In this document: positions 9,099 to 18,052 of the stretch, one piece after another
How positions within the stretch are numbered: the first letter of the stretch is position 1
Layout of the letters: each line of letters opens with the position of its first letter
Origin: an uncultured Coriobacteriales bacterium
GTDB taxonomy: Bacteria; Actinomycetota; Coriobacteriia; Coriobacteriales; UMGS124
Direction: 5' to 3'
Assembly (NCBI GenBank): GCA_934636245.1
Contig: CAKUAI010000007.1
Span: 1 to 64,000, forward strand
Length of the DNA: 64,000 nt
Made by a program: the position numbers and the translations under genes
The notes under the pieces: model-generated
Told to the model about the DNA's origin: nothing
The model's database searches: none
Seen by the model: only the letters and a program-made list of their open reading frames with translations

Positions 9099-10853
9099 AT
9101 GAGTGCATCGCTTGACCGTCGAGACTTCATCAAAGCAGCCGGGGCCACCGGAGCAGCCGTCGCCATGGCCAGCGGCGCGACCGTCGCGCTTGCCGACGAG
9201 GCGCAGCCCGAGCCGCTCCAGATTATGCCCGGCGACCTCACCGCCCTCGGCGAAGCACCCCAGATCGCCGAGGCCGACATCGCCCAGACCAAGGACTGCG
9301 ACATCCTCGTCATCGGCGCGGGTCTCACCGGCCTGTGCGCGGCTCGCTCGGCGGCAGAAGCCGGCGCCAAGGTCATCGTGCTTGAGAAGAACGCCCAGAT
9401 AGAGATCCACGGTTTTGGATGCGGCGTTGTGAACAGTACCTTCGCCCTCGACCTCGGCATTGAGGTGGACCCGGCCGCCGTCATGAACGAGTACGAGCGC
9501 CGCAGCTACGGCCGCGTGAACATGCCACTTGTCAGCTTGTGGGCCAATCATTCTGGTGAGGCGTTCGACTGGTATAGCGCCGTGGCCGACGACTTCGTCA
9601 AAGAGAACATGACCCTCAACTACTACCCGCCCTTCGAGGAGCATGACACCACGAAGGACCAGTTCCAGACCTTCCTGGGCTGCATCGACTTCAAGGAAGA
9701 CCCGCTCAAGCAGTTCGAGACCTCGCCGTGGGTGAAGCTCGGCCAGCTCAACCAGGCCAAGGCCGAGGAGGAGGGCGTCGAGTTCCTCTTCTCCACCGCC
9801 GCCCAGAAGCTCCTGACCGACGAGTCAGGTGCCGTTGTGGGTGCCATCGGCTTGGACGAGTCGGGCGCATACACGCAGGTAAACGCCGCTAAGGGCGTTA
9901 TTCTCACCACGGGCGGCTTCTGCCAGTTCGGTGCGGGCGCCGAGGTCATGTGCAAGGTTTTCACGCCCAACATGTACAAGAACTACAAGCTCATCCGCGG
10001 CTCCGAGCCCACCTGGCAGCCCATGTTCACCGTCAACCCCGGTCCCATCCAGGGCTCCGTTGGCGACGGTCAACTCATGGCAATCTGGGTCGGTGCCGAG
10101 ATGGACCCGTTCTGCGACGCGGGCATGGGCTCGTGCGAGACGGGCATCGGCGGCACCGTGGCCCTGTGCGTGAACAAGAACGGCGAGCGCTTCTTCAACG
10201 AGGACATCGGCATTTGGGAGAAGCACGACCAGGTGCTGCGCCAGCCTGAGCAGACCTGCTTCGACATCATCGACGTCAACTGGCGCGACCGCCTGCCCTA
10301 CCAGGCCACGGGTCACCGCAACTTCGACTACCACGAGCACCAGGTGGCCAACGGATTCGACGGCATCACGTACGTGAACACGTTCCATGAGGAGTTTATG
10401 TCCTCCGTCGGCAATCCGGAAGGAGTCGTGCCCTCGCTGGACCGTCACGCCGGCACGGTCTACGGCGCCGAGACGCTCGAGGAGCTCGCCGAGATCATTG
10501 GTGTGCCGCAGGACACCTTCCTGGCAACGGTCGCCCGCTACAACGAGCTCGTCGCCCAAGGCCATGACGACGACTTTGGCTGCGACCCCCAGAAGCTGTT
10601 CCCCATCGACACGCCACCGTTCTTCGCCTGCAGCGCGACGGCCGCACCCAACTTCGCCGCTTACGCCGGCCTCAAGACCGACGGCAAGATGCGCGTCCTC
10701 GGCCATGACGGCAAGCCGATCGCAGGCCTGTGGGCTGCCGGCAACTGCTGCGGCGGCAAGTTCGGCCCCAGCTACTTCACGCCCATCCCTGGCATGAACC
10801 ACGGCAACGCCGTCACGCACGGATACTACGTGGGCCAGTACGCCGCGGAGTAG
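9099..10853 (+). CDS. Tat-exported FAD-dependent reductase (fumarate/urocanate reductase type)
   Basis: 584 residues. The start has GAAGG eight bases upstream. The twin-arginine signal is SLDRRDFIKAAG (RR at residues 7-8) followed by a hydrophobic stretch and an AxA-like cleavage region near residue 30. The FAD-binding motif VIGAGLTGLCAA is near residue 70 with Glu (VLEKN) ending the second strand. The C-terminal FAD-contact region is FTPIPGMNHGNAVTHG. It has no FMN-binding domain and no haem motif, so electrons must come from a separate carrier. Such proteins reduce C=C bonds of organic acids outside the membrane; the substrate cannot be read from sequence. Divergent from its likely LuxR regulator. 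Confidence 0.9.
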   Translation: MSASLDRRDFIKAAGATGAAVAMASGATVALADEAQPEPLQIMPGDLTALGEAPQIAEADIAQTKDCDILVIGAGLTGLCAARSAAEAGAKVIVLEKNAQIEIHGFGCGVVNSTFALDLGIEVDPAAVMNEYERRSYGRVNMPLVSLWANHSGEAFDWYSAVADDFVKENMTLNYYPPFEEHDTTKDQFQTFLGCIDFKEDPLKQFETSPWVKLGQLNQAKAEEEGVEFLFSTAAQKLLTDESGAVVGAIGLDESGAYTQVNAAKGVILTTGGFCQFGAGAEVMCKVFTPNMYKNYKLIRGSEPTWQPMFTVNPGPIQGSVGDGQLMAIWVGAEMDPFCDAGMGSCETGIGGTVALCVNKNGERFFNEDIGIWEKHDQVLRQPEQTCFDIIDVNWRDRLPYQATGHRNFDYHEHQVANGFDGITYVNTFHEEFMSSVGNPEGVVPSLDRHAGTVYGAETLEELAEIIGVPQDTFLATVARYNELVAQGHDDDFGCDPQKLFPIDTPPFFACSATAAPNFAAYAGLKTDGKMRVLGHDGKPIAGLWAAGNCCGGKFGPSYFTPIPGMNHGNAVTHGYYVGQYAAE

Positions 10854-10885
10854 GTTTTTCGAAACGGCAGGTTAGCAATGAGCGA

Positions 10886-10922
10886 CGGCCGGCGCTTCCG
10901 ATTTGGAGGCGCCGGCCGTTTT
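10886..10922 (+). terminator. Intrinsic terminator after flavoprotein
   Basis: GC-rich hairpin with arms ACGGCCGGCGC and GCGCCGGCCGT followed by TTTT, 33 bp after the flavoprotein stop codon. The stretch from 10923 to 11117 holds nothing recognised. Confidence 0.8.
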
Positions 10923-11117
10923 GGTGGAACCGGCGGGCAAGGCCGCCAGGAAGAAGCAGGAAGCACGACGGGTTGGAATCCGGGCGGACCAAACTGGGCC
11001 TGAGGTGCCACCGCAAGCAATGCGCCAGGGACGAAACGGAACAGACGTTAGGCTAGCATGCCCGCGGGACCCTTCCGGGCCGCACCCAGCTCCGCTGGCC
11101 AGACAAAAACACCGCGA

Positions 11118-11232
11118 GTTTGCGTTTTATTTCCGACTGGGTGCATAGGGGAAATACGCGTACGCCAACTACCTGGGGTGATGCGAAGAAGCGACGGCAG
11201 TCTACTAACCCGGGGCGAATTAAAACGCAAAC
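11118..11232. repeat. 115-bp inverted-repeat element, copy 2
   Basis: Same length and termini as copy 1 (GTTTGCGTTTTATTTCC to GAATTAAAACGCAAAC), with internal CTACCTGGGGTGATG and CAGTCTACTA blocks. The left flank CAAAAACACCGCGA is shared with copy 3. It lies upstream of the McrBC-like locus, in the same orientation as copy 3 on the far side. Confidence 0.8.
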
Positions 11233-11289
11233 ACGCCCGATTTTTCGCGAAGAGCGAAGCTGGAGGACGCCTGGGAGAGAGGATGCGAG

Positions 11290-11450
11290 GCGCACAGGAA
11301 CGTCCTCTCCCCTCGCGAGGCCTCCCGTCAAACCTGATGGGCATCTTGGCGGAAGTAAATCTGCAACCTACAGCAGGGGTCGCGCTGTTGGCGCGCACGG
11401 TGGCATCGCTCGAGTCGGGCTTCCCGCCCCTCCCCCGCGTCTTCCCCCGA
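11290..11450 (-). pseudogene. Degenerate LuxR C-terminal fragment
   Basis: Read on the minus strand, GKPDSSDATVRANS lines up with GKLDVSDNTVRTHM of the LuxR gene at 7438, and the nucleotide similarity continues (for example AGTAAATCTGCAAC against AGTGAATCTGCAAC). As at 7.4 kb, the fragment lies immediately beside a copy of the 115-bp element. This suggests that element plus LuxR tail were duplicated together and then decayed. Confidence 0.5.
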
Positions 11451-11619
11451 CATCCGCCTACAAACAAGGCCCAAGGCTCAACCATCGGCAACATCTTTCC
11501 CTTCGAAACCGTTGTGCACCAGATATAGTGGCAAAATAACCGGCAGAGTCATATGCGGCAGAAACTCTGGCGCCGTGCAAGTGCGCATGGCCCAGAACGC
11601 TAGAGGAAAGGCATGCCTC

Positions 11620-14226
11620 ATGAGCTACGTTCTAAACAAGGCTTCGTACGAAAGCGCCGAGAGCCTGGTCAAGAAGGACCTCCTGGCGTATATCGACTAC
11701 GGCTCCCCCCAAGGCAGCCGCATCTTCAGCTGGCCGCAATATGTCATAGAGAACGATACGGTCTCGCCGATTGACCCCTCGACCTTTCCCGATGTTGGCT
11801 GCCTGCCGATGACCGTGGCCGGTGGCTCACAGGAAAAAGACAAGCTCGAAAACGGCTGCGGAAGTCTTGTCGTCATGAAGATCAACGACAGCGACTTCAA
11901 AAACAATTACTACTACGGGCCCGGCGGGGAACCCCATGCGTATAACTCCATCATCGACCCCGCACGGAAGCCCGGTAAGTCCATCATTGAGTTCAAGACC
12001 TTTGCAAGCCAATCCGCCTCATGTCGCCTCGTGCAAGTCATCTATCTCGACGGCGGCAGCATGGACTTCTCCACAAGGCCCGACAAGCCCGTGTTCCCGT
12101 ATGCCGATCAGGCAAGCCCCGTTGCCAAATATGTGATGATTGCCCAGGTAGAGGGCCGCAAGCGTCTTCTCTATGGACCTTTCGAGATGCAACAGGCAGC
12201 AGGCGCGAACGACTTTTACACGATTGACGCCTCTCCGACCTTCGATCGCTATGTATACGCCATTGATGAGGCATCGTTTGCGTTCAACATCGAGCTGGCC
12301 GACAAGGACAAAACGCCTTTTGCCCAGTTCATCGACATCGACGAGCTGCGGGAACTTATCCGCGCCACCGAGCCCCGCTATGACTGGATTCCCGACTCCG
12401 AGCTCGTCGACGCCTACGGCAGGCTGGCAAAAACCGCGCTGCCGGACCTCTCAAAGGCCGACGTAAAATCGCTGAAGACGGCCCTTGAATCCGCAACCGA
12501 CCTCGACACCAAGATCAAGATGTCCGACGAGCGCCGGGGGCGCATGCTCCACATGATGGACTCCTATGAGTCCTGGGAGGAGCTCTCCAGCGAGCGCAAG
12601 GCCGAGGCGGTTGGCTCCATACCTGCGGAAAAGCTTGCCGAATACGTGCTGACCGACGATCATTTCGCCGGATTCTATGAGATGGTCGCCGCAAACGACC
12701 AGGTGAGGCGCAAGGTCGAGGCACTCGAGGCCGACATGAACGCCAAGGCCGACGCTGCCAAAAAACGCGCGGAGGAGGCCCTTGCCCGCGCCAGGGCCGC
12801 CGAGGAGGAATGTGCCAAGGCGGAATCCGCCCGCGACGAGCAGAAGCGTCAGATCATCCAAGAGGCCCAGGCCGAGCTCGATAAAACCATGAAGGAGACG
12901 ACCGAGCTCCAAAAGACCAAAAAGGAACTTGAAGCGCACATCGAGGAACTGAGGGAAGGCGAGTACGCCGCCAGGAGCGCCATCAGGAAGGTCGTCAACG
13001 ACTTCCAAGAGGAGCAGGCGGTAAGCGAGCATATCCTGAAGTCCGTCGCAGTCCAGGAGCTGGTCCAATCGCTGGGAGGGGCCAGCGGCACTGCGACGCC
13101 GGGATCGGCGGCCGCACCTCAGCCAGAGCCCGCCGAGGTCAACGCGCCCGTCCTGCTTGCGGGACAAGATGAGATGACACCCGGCGCCATTCTCGACCGG
13201 GTATATGACGCTGTCAGCGTTCGGGCCGGCCGCGAGCTGCCCCGAAACGAGATTGCCAACCTGCTCATCTGCCTCACACAGGGCTACATCACGACGTTTG
13301 CCGGCTATCCCGGCACGGGCAAGACGTCGCTTGCCGGCCTTATCGCTGGCGCCCTGGGACTCACCCAGCCCAATGCCAAGCGGTATTGCGAGGTCTCGGT
13401 CGAACGCGGATGGACGAGCTACAAGGACTTCATCGGGTACTACAACCCGTTCTCCCAGCGTGTGGAACCCGCGAACAGCTCGGCCTTCTCGGCGTTCGCG
13501 GCGCTTGACACCGAGCGTGCCTCAGCGGCACCCCACGTTCCCTACCTGATGCTGCTTGACGAGGCCAACCTGAGTTCCATTGAGCACTACTGGTCCCCGT
13601 TCCTCCTTGCCTGCGACAGGAAGGACGGCAGCGCCGAGCTCAACCTCTCGCTTGGCGGTGGCGCGTCCTTCTCCGTTCCGAACTGGCTGAGGTTCATCGC
13701 CACCGTCAACTTTGACCACACGACGGAGGAGCTCTCCCCGCGCTTCCTTGACCGCAGCTGGGTCATCATGCTTGAACCCCAGGACTTCGATTTCGACAAC
13801 GACGACTTCCAGCAAGAAGACACCGACTTCTCGGCTCAGGAAGCCCTCGGGATCGACGCCCTTCAGGCGGCATTCGGCCCCAGGCGCAGCTCGATCGACG
13901 TTGCCCCCAGCTCGCGCCTGCGCGAAGTGATTGAGACCTGCAAGGCCGCAGGCATGAACGTCAGCCCAAGGAGCCAGCTCATGATGAGGAATTACGTGAG
14001 CGCGGCCCTCTCGGTCATGGACACCTCGACTGCCGCAACGGCCGACGACCCGGTGGACTTCGCCGTCTGCCAGAAAGTGCTGCCGCGCGTGTCGGGCAGC
14101 GAGGAAAACGCAAAGCAGCTTCTTGAAGCCATCTGCAAGATCAACAACCTCCCGAGGACCAGGGCTCAGGCGGAGAGGATGCTGAAAGCGGGTGAGGGAA
14201 GTGGCTTCTACCAGTTCTTCGCCTAG
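11620..14226 (+). CDS. McrB-like AAA+ ATPase of a McrBC-type restriction system
   Basis: 868 residues from ATG 11620, chosen for AGAGGAAAGG nine bases upstream; an in-frame start at 11512 lacks this. The N-terminal 350 residues are unassigned and probably recognise DNA. A long coiled coil spans about 360-475 (rich in Ala, Glu, Lys). The AAA+ domain has Walker A GYPGTGKTS near 562, Walker B LMLLDEANL near 643 and a sensor-type ATVNFDHTTEELSPRFLDR near 690-710, as in McrB and related MoxR-like ATPases. The next gene overlaps by 35 bp and encodes the nuclease partner. McrBC systems cut modified DNA from phages; modification specificity is not visible here. Confidence 0.85.
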   Translation: MSYVLNKASYESAESLVKKDLLAYIDYGSPQGSRIFSWPQYVIENDTVSPIDPSTFPDVGCLPMTVAGGSQEKDKLENGCGSLVVMKINDSDFKNNYYYGPGGEPHAYNSIIDPARKPGKSIIEFKTFASQSASCRLVQVIYLDGGSMDFSTRPDKPVFPYADQASPVAKYVMIAQVEGRKRLLYGPFEMQQAAGANDFYTIDASPTFDRYVYAIDEASFAFNIELADKDKTPFAQFIDIDELRELIRATEPRYDWIPDSELVDAYGRLAKTALPDLSKADVKSLKTALESATDLDTKIKMSDERRGRMLHMMDSYESWEELSSERKAEAVGSIPAEKLAEYVLTDDHFAGFYEMVAANDQVRRKVEALEADMNAKADAAKKRAEEALARARAAEEECAKAESARDEQKRQIIQEAQAELDKTMKETTELQKTKKELEAHIEELREGEYAARSAIRKVVNDFQEEQAVSEHILKSVAVQELVQSLGGASGTATPGSAAAPQPEPAEVNAPVLLAGQDEMTPGAILDRVYDAVSVRAGRELPRNEIANLLICLTQGYITTFAGYPGTGKTSLAGLIAGALGLTQPNAKRYCEVSVERGWTSYKDFIGYYNPFSQRVEPANSSAFSAFAALDTERASAAPHVPYLMLLDEANLSSIEHYWSPFLLACDRKDGSAELNLSLGGGASFSVPNWLRFIATVNFDHTTEELSPRFLDRSWVIMLEPQDFDFDNDDFQQEDTDFSAQEALGIDALQAAFGPRRSSIDVAPSSRLREVIETCKAAGMNVSPRSQLMMRNYVSAALSVMDTSTAATADDPVDFAVCQKVLPRVSGSEENAKQLLEAICKINNLPRTRAQAERMLKAGEGSGFYQFFA

Positions 14227-16807
14227 GCTCGACGACGCAAGGTTTGCGCTCAAGCTCGTAGACACGAAGAACAACACGTCGATAGTGCTCGCGTGCGCCG
14301 ATTCTTGGCCGCAAGGGGACATGGACCTCGAGCATGCCGTCGCCGACAGAGGCATCTACCGTGCCTCTGTCCTCTCCTCTGTCGACTTTGGCCCGGCAAC
14401 CCTCTCGTTTACTTGTGGCTCGGAAGTCATCTATCCCGCGCTCTCGACGCCCAAGCCCGTCACAGAGGATGGCTTTACCAGCGAATATGCCCTCCCAACA
14501 GGGGATACATGGCAGCCGTTCAAGCTTGCGTATGGCTTTGTCACCCCTGGCGTGTCGGTTTCGATCCCAGGCGAAGGCTCGCGAAGCGTCTCGACCCGCA
14601 GCATTCCCTGCTCGTGCTGCATCGCCAACCTCAAGAAGCACGTCGTCGGCATGCTCGACGCACTTCTGGGGCCAGATTTGGCACCTGCGATGAAGCTCAT
14701 GACCGTGAAGGGCGACGACGGCAGCCCCAACGAGTCGACGGCCCAGGGAGAGGGAAGCTCGTCGGTCGAGGTGTTCGTGGCGCATGCCGACTCGGTCCTG
14801 ACCCTGGTCGAAGAGGCGATACCGGCCCTCAAGCTCAGGCCGCGCACGAAGTCGCGCAGCGCCCAGGAAGTGGTTGACCCCAAACGCGCGCGCAACGTCG
14901 GCCGCACCGAGGCCGAGTGGCTCACGCGCAACCCCGACGCGATTACCGTTGGCAAGGGTGGCCCGATCGCACCCGCAAGCCAGGGCCCCAACTGGCATGT
15001 CTCGCGCGTCCAGACATCGGTGGAGCGCATCTCCCTCGACGTGCCTGAGAACATGGCGGTTCTCGGCCTTCTTCAGGACATCGTTCGCGCCTCGTCTTCC
15101 CTGCTCATCACCCTCAACGAGGGCATAGGGGGATTGGAGGCCGCCAAATCGAAGTTGGCCGCCATTTCCGTCAATGAGGGATGCCTGCCCTCAATGGTGA
15201 TCATCGATGCCCAGCTAGAACGGGCGCGCCCGCGCATCACGCTGGTGGAGGCGCTCCGGCTTCGCGCCAAGCGCGATTTGAGGACGCTCGAAGTGGTCTG
15301 GGGGCTGCAGGCCCCGAGGAAATACATCCTGCCCAGGAGGAGCAAGGCGTTCCAGGAAATCCCGCATTACGTGCGGGTCTACAAGGCCATGCTCGAATGG
15401 TTCGAATACGGCAAGGTCAACGCGGAGAAGGAGGCGCTCATGCTCGAGATTCGAAGCATGCCGCGCCTCTACGAGCTGTTCTGCCTGGCGAACCTCGTGG
15501 ACTACCACCTGAAGCTTGGCTATGCGGCGTCCGAGCCGGAGCTGGTTACGTACTCGCTCTCGTCGCGCTACTTCTCAAACGAGAGGCGTGTGGCCAACAA
15601 GTACTCGTTCACCAAGGGCCAGACCTCTTCCACCCTGTGGTACCAGGCGGTCTTTTACAGCGACAAACGGGAAGAAGGCGGCCTGGACGTCCATCGCACC
15701 ACGAAGTCGACGAGCGGGAGCCGAACGATGGACTCGTATTGGACACCCGACTTTGTGCTCCGCCAAGCCGGCCCAGACGACGCCGAGCGCATGATTGTGC
15801 TCGACTCGAAGTACAGCGAGCCTGAGTACTGCCGCGACTATTACGCCGACTGCGTGGACAAGTACAAACACTGCTCCATACGGTCCAATGGGCGGCCGAT
15901 AGACTCCGTATGGCTGCTGTGCGGAAGAGGCGAGCAAGACCAGGGATGGGCAGAGGAGCTGGGCACTTGGGCGTTCGAGGCAGGCATGCTGGCAGACGGA
16001 CTGTGCGTCTTCAGCCCGTTTGTCAACGAGCTTGACCATGCGATTCCCGCCGCAGATGCGATGCGCGGGATTCATCGTGAGGCGGCGTCTGCCGCGACGC
16101 AAGCCGCAAATGGCGCGCGCGGGCGGATGGCGGAGCCAGAGCCCGCCGACGAGGTGGCGGGTCCCGCCGTCGGCAGGACGGCGGGACCCGCCGAGCGGGC
16201 GGTGGAGGCCGCTGGCGGGACGGCGGAACTGCCTGGCAAGGCAGAATCTGGACCCGGTAGCGAGGTGGTGGAAGCTGATAGCCCGGAGCAGTCTCTTGCT
16301 GACAAGTCGGACCTCGAGCCCGATCCGGCTGGACGAACGGCTGCGGAGTCAGGCGGGGCAAAGGCCATTGGTGAGGCGAAAGCCGCTGGTCAGGTGAGGC
16401 CTCTTGCTAACCGCGTGACATCTCCTGCCGAGCAGGCGAAGTCTCCTGTCGGCGCAACAGAACCCGTGGGCCGAACGGCGAAGTCGACCGGCAAGGTGAA
16501 GACGTCTGCTGGTCAGACAGCCATGTCCAAGGCCAAGCCTGAAATCTCATATGAAGTTGTCAGAATGTTGTCCGCTCTCGCGCAAACCCCATTCTTCAAA
16601 GACAAGCTTACCGACGCAAGGATGTCTCAGATGCAGTTTGGCGTGAGCCATCCAATCTGCAGGACGCGCCAACCGGATGAAAAAGACAAGAAGCGCTACA
16701 CGAGGCAGCCCGTGAACATCGCTGGAACAGAGTATTACCTGTACAAGGACTGGCGCCCAGATCAGCTGAACAAGCTCAAGAGGACTTTTGTCAAGCGTTC
16801 GTCCTGA
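14192..16807 (+). CDS. McrC-like DUF2357 protein with PD-(D/E)xK nuclease motif
   Basis: 871 residues from GTG 14192, overlapping the McrB-like gene. The N-terminal and middle regions look like the DUF2357 family that accompanies McrB-like ATPases. The nuclease core has YWTPDFVL near 518-525 and IVLDSKYSEPEY near 537-548, giving the Asp and Asp-x-Lys residues of PD-(D/E)xK enzymes. Residues about 635-785 are an unusual low-complexity linker of Ala, Gly, Pro, Thr, Lys and Glu with recurring VGRTA and GK steps. A folded C-terminal domain of about 85 residues follows (EISYEVVRML onward). Expected role: DNA cleavage driven by the ATPase. Confidence 0.8.
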   Translation: MREVASTSSSPRLDDARFALKLVDTKNNTSIVLACADSWPQGDMDLEHAVADRGIYRASVLSSVDFGPATLSFTCGSEVIYPALSTPKPVTEDGFTSEYALPTGDTWQPFKLAYGFVTPGVSVSIPGEGSRSVSTRSIPCSCCIANLKKHVVGMLDALLGPDLAPAMKLMTVKGDDGSPNESTAQGEGSSSVEVFVAHADSVLTLVEEAIPALKLRPRTKSRSAQEVVDPKRARNVGRTEAEWLTRNPDAITVGKGGPIAPASQGPNWHVSRVQTSVERISLDVPENMAVLGLLQDIVRASSSLLITLNEGIGGLEAAKSKLAAISVNEGCLPSMVIIDAQLERARPRITLVEALRLRAKRDLRTLEVVWGLQAPRKYILPRRSKAFQEIPHYVRVYKAMLEWFEYGKVNAEKEALMLEIRSMPRLYELFCLANLVDYHLKLGYAASEPELVTYSLSSRYFSNERRVANKYSFTKGQTSSTLWYQAVFYSDKREEGGLDVHRTTKSTSGSRTMDSYWTPDFVLRQAGPDDAERMIVLDSKYSEPEYCRDYYADCVDKYKHCSIRSNGRPIDSVWLLCGRGEQDQGWAEELGTWAFEAGMLADGLCVFSPFVNELDHAIPAADAMRGIHREAASAATQAANGARGRMAEPEPADEVAGPAVGRTAGPAERAVEAAGGTAELPGKAESGPGSEVVEADSPEQSLADKSDLEPDPAGRTAAESGGAKAIGEAKAAGQVRPLANRVTSPAEQAKSPVGATEPVGRTAKSTGKVKTSAGQTAMSKAKPEISYEVVRMLSALAQTPFFKDKLTDARMSQMQFGVSHPICRTRQPDEKDKKRYTRQPVNIAGTEYYLYKDWRPDQLNKLKRTFVKRSS

Positions 16808-16844
16808 ATCAGGCATCAAAAGGGGGCAGGCGTACATGAGATTG

Positions 16845-16882
16845 TGCCGCCCCCTGCCCCGACACATGGGCAGGGGGCGGCA
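16845..16882 (+). terminator. Perfect 15-bp-arm hairpin after the McrBC-like operon
   Basis: Arms TGCCGCCCCCTGCCC and GGGCAGGGGGCGGCA flank an 8-base loop. There is no run of T, so it may be a terminator of another kind or a repeat. From here to the 115-bp element at 17114 there is no gene; the phrase ACATG...AGATTG is repeated on both sides of the hairpin. Confidence 0.5.
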
Positions 16883-17113
16883 CATGTAGGAGATTGCATG
16901 CGCCCGCCCCTGCGTATGGGCCAGCCAACCGTGCATGCGAAGTACCTTCGGAATACCAGGGTGTGTGTGCATACAAAATAGGCTCGCCACCTTGCCCATA
17001 GGACCATTTCTGCCTTGTCAGGCAGGATTCAACCACCGTGCAACCATCAACAATGTTCGCCAGGTTCTTTCAGGCAGTGCCCGGGCTACACCTGCTGGGC
17101 AAAAACACCGCGA

Positions 17114-17228
17114 GTTTGCGTTTTAATTCCGACGGGGTGCGTAGGGGAAATACGCGCACCTCATCTACCTGGGGTGATGAGAGGGGCCAGTGCCAGTCTA
17201 CTACGCAGCCCCGGATTAAAACGCAAAC
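17114..17228. repeat. 115-bp inverted-repeat element, copy 3
   Basis: Identical length to the other two copies. It starts GTTTGCGTTTTAATTCCG and ends CGGATTAAAACGCAAAC. The inner pair CTCATC/GATGAG surrounds the conserved TACCTGGGG. The left flank CAAAAACACCGCGA matches copy 2, and the right flank GGTTTTTCGCGAG resembles copies 1 and 2. It is downstream of the McrBC-like locus and 84 bp before the DUF1294 gene. Confidence 0.8.
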
Positions 17229-17311
17229 ATACCCGGTTTTTCGCGAGGGCGAGGCGCAATGGGGCACAGTGCTATGATGTGCGGCCGTAATCCCGAGCGA
17301 ATTGGAGCGGC

Positions 17312-17935
17312 ATGAGCCCCTTTGTCACGTATCTTGTCGTCGCGAACGTGGTGGCGTTCCTTGCATACACCATCGACTTCTTCTTGTGCGGGCTCTTCCC
17401 CCAGCTGGACGACACCAAGGCCAACGCCATCGTCATGGACCTGTTCCCGGTGGCCGGCGGTGCCGCGGGCACGCTGCTGGCGCTGTTCATATGGAGCGGC
17501 AGGCTCCCCGGGCACCGGATTAACAAGGGCAACGTGGCCTGGTGGTTTCTCGCCTTTGCCTGCCTGATTGTATGGGGCGCAATCGCAGTCGTCGTCACGG
17601 GCCTGATGCACGTGAGCCTAGAGGAGCTCCTCGCCTCTTGGAACTTGGCTGCGCTCAAGGTGCTGGGCATATACCTGGCGGTGATAAACCTGGTCACGCT
17701 GGTAGTCTTCATCACAGACAAGGCAGCAGCCACAAACGGCAACGACCCCAGAAAGCGCATGCCCGAAGCATGCCTTTTGGGGCTCTGCCTGGCAGGCGGC
17801 TCCGTCGGTGGCCTCATCGGCATGTACGTCACAAGGCACAAGACAAAGAAGTGGTACTTCGTCTACGGGCTGCCGGTGTTCCTGGTGCTGGACGTGGGCC
17901 TCGTGGTCTTCGCCCACGGCGCGGGGTTGATTTAG
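17312..17935 (+). CDS. DUF1294 membrane protein with an internal duplication
   Basis: 207 residues, ATG preceded by GGAGCGG. The C-terminal half is a typical DUF1294 unit: FITDKAAA, RKRMPEACLLGL, GGSVGGLIGMY and RHKTKKWYF. The N-terminal half seems to be a decayed copy of the same unit: YLVVANVVAFLAYTIDFFL matches YLAVINLVTLVVFITDKAA, and GGAAGTLLALFIWSGRLPGHRI matches the GGS to RHKT part. About six membrane segments. Function of the family is unknown. It stands alone between the 115-bp element and a convergent ATPase gene. Confidence 0.8.
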   Translation: MSPFVTYLVVANVVAFLAYTIDFFLCGLFPQLDDTKANAIVMDLFPVAGGAAGTLLALFIWSGRLPGHRINKGNVAWWFLAFACLIVWGAIAVVVTGLMHVSLEELLASWNLAALKVLGIYLAVINLVTLVVFITDKAAATNGNDPRKRMPEACLLGLCLAGGSVGGLIGMYVTRHKTKKWYFVYGLPVFLVLDVGLVVFAHGAGLI

Positions 17936-18052
17936 ACCGAGGGACCACAGGGGCCCATCAGTGTCTGGACGCAGTCGGTCATGCCCCAGCATGCACTTGC
18001 CCCAGCCGCTGAACCCCAGCCCTGCGGTCACTAACGCCTGGACGCCCGCAAC

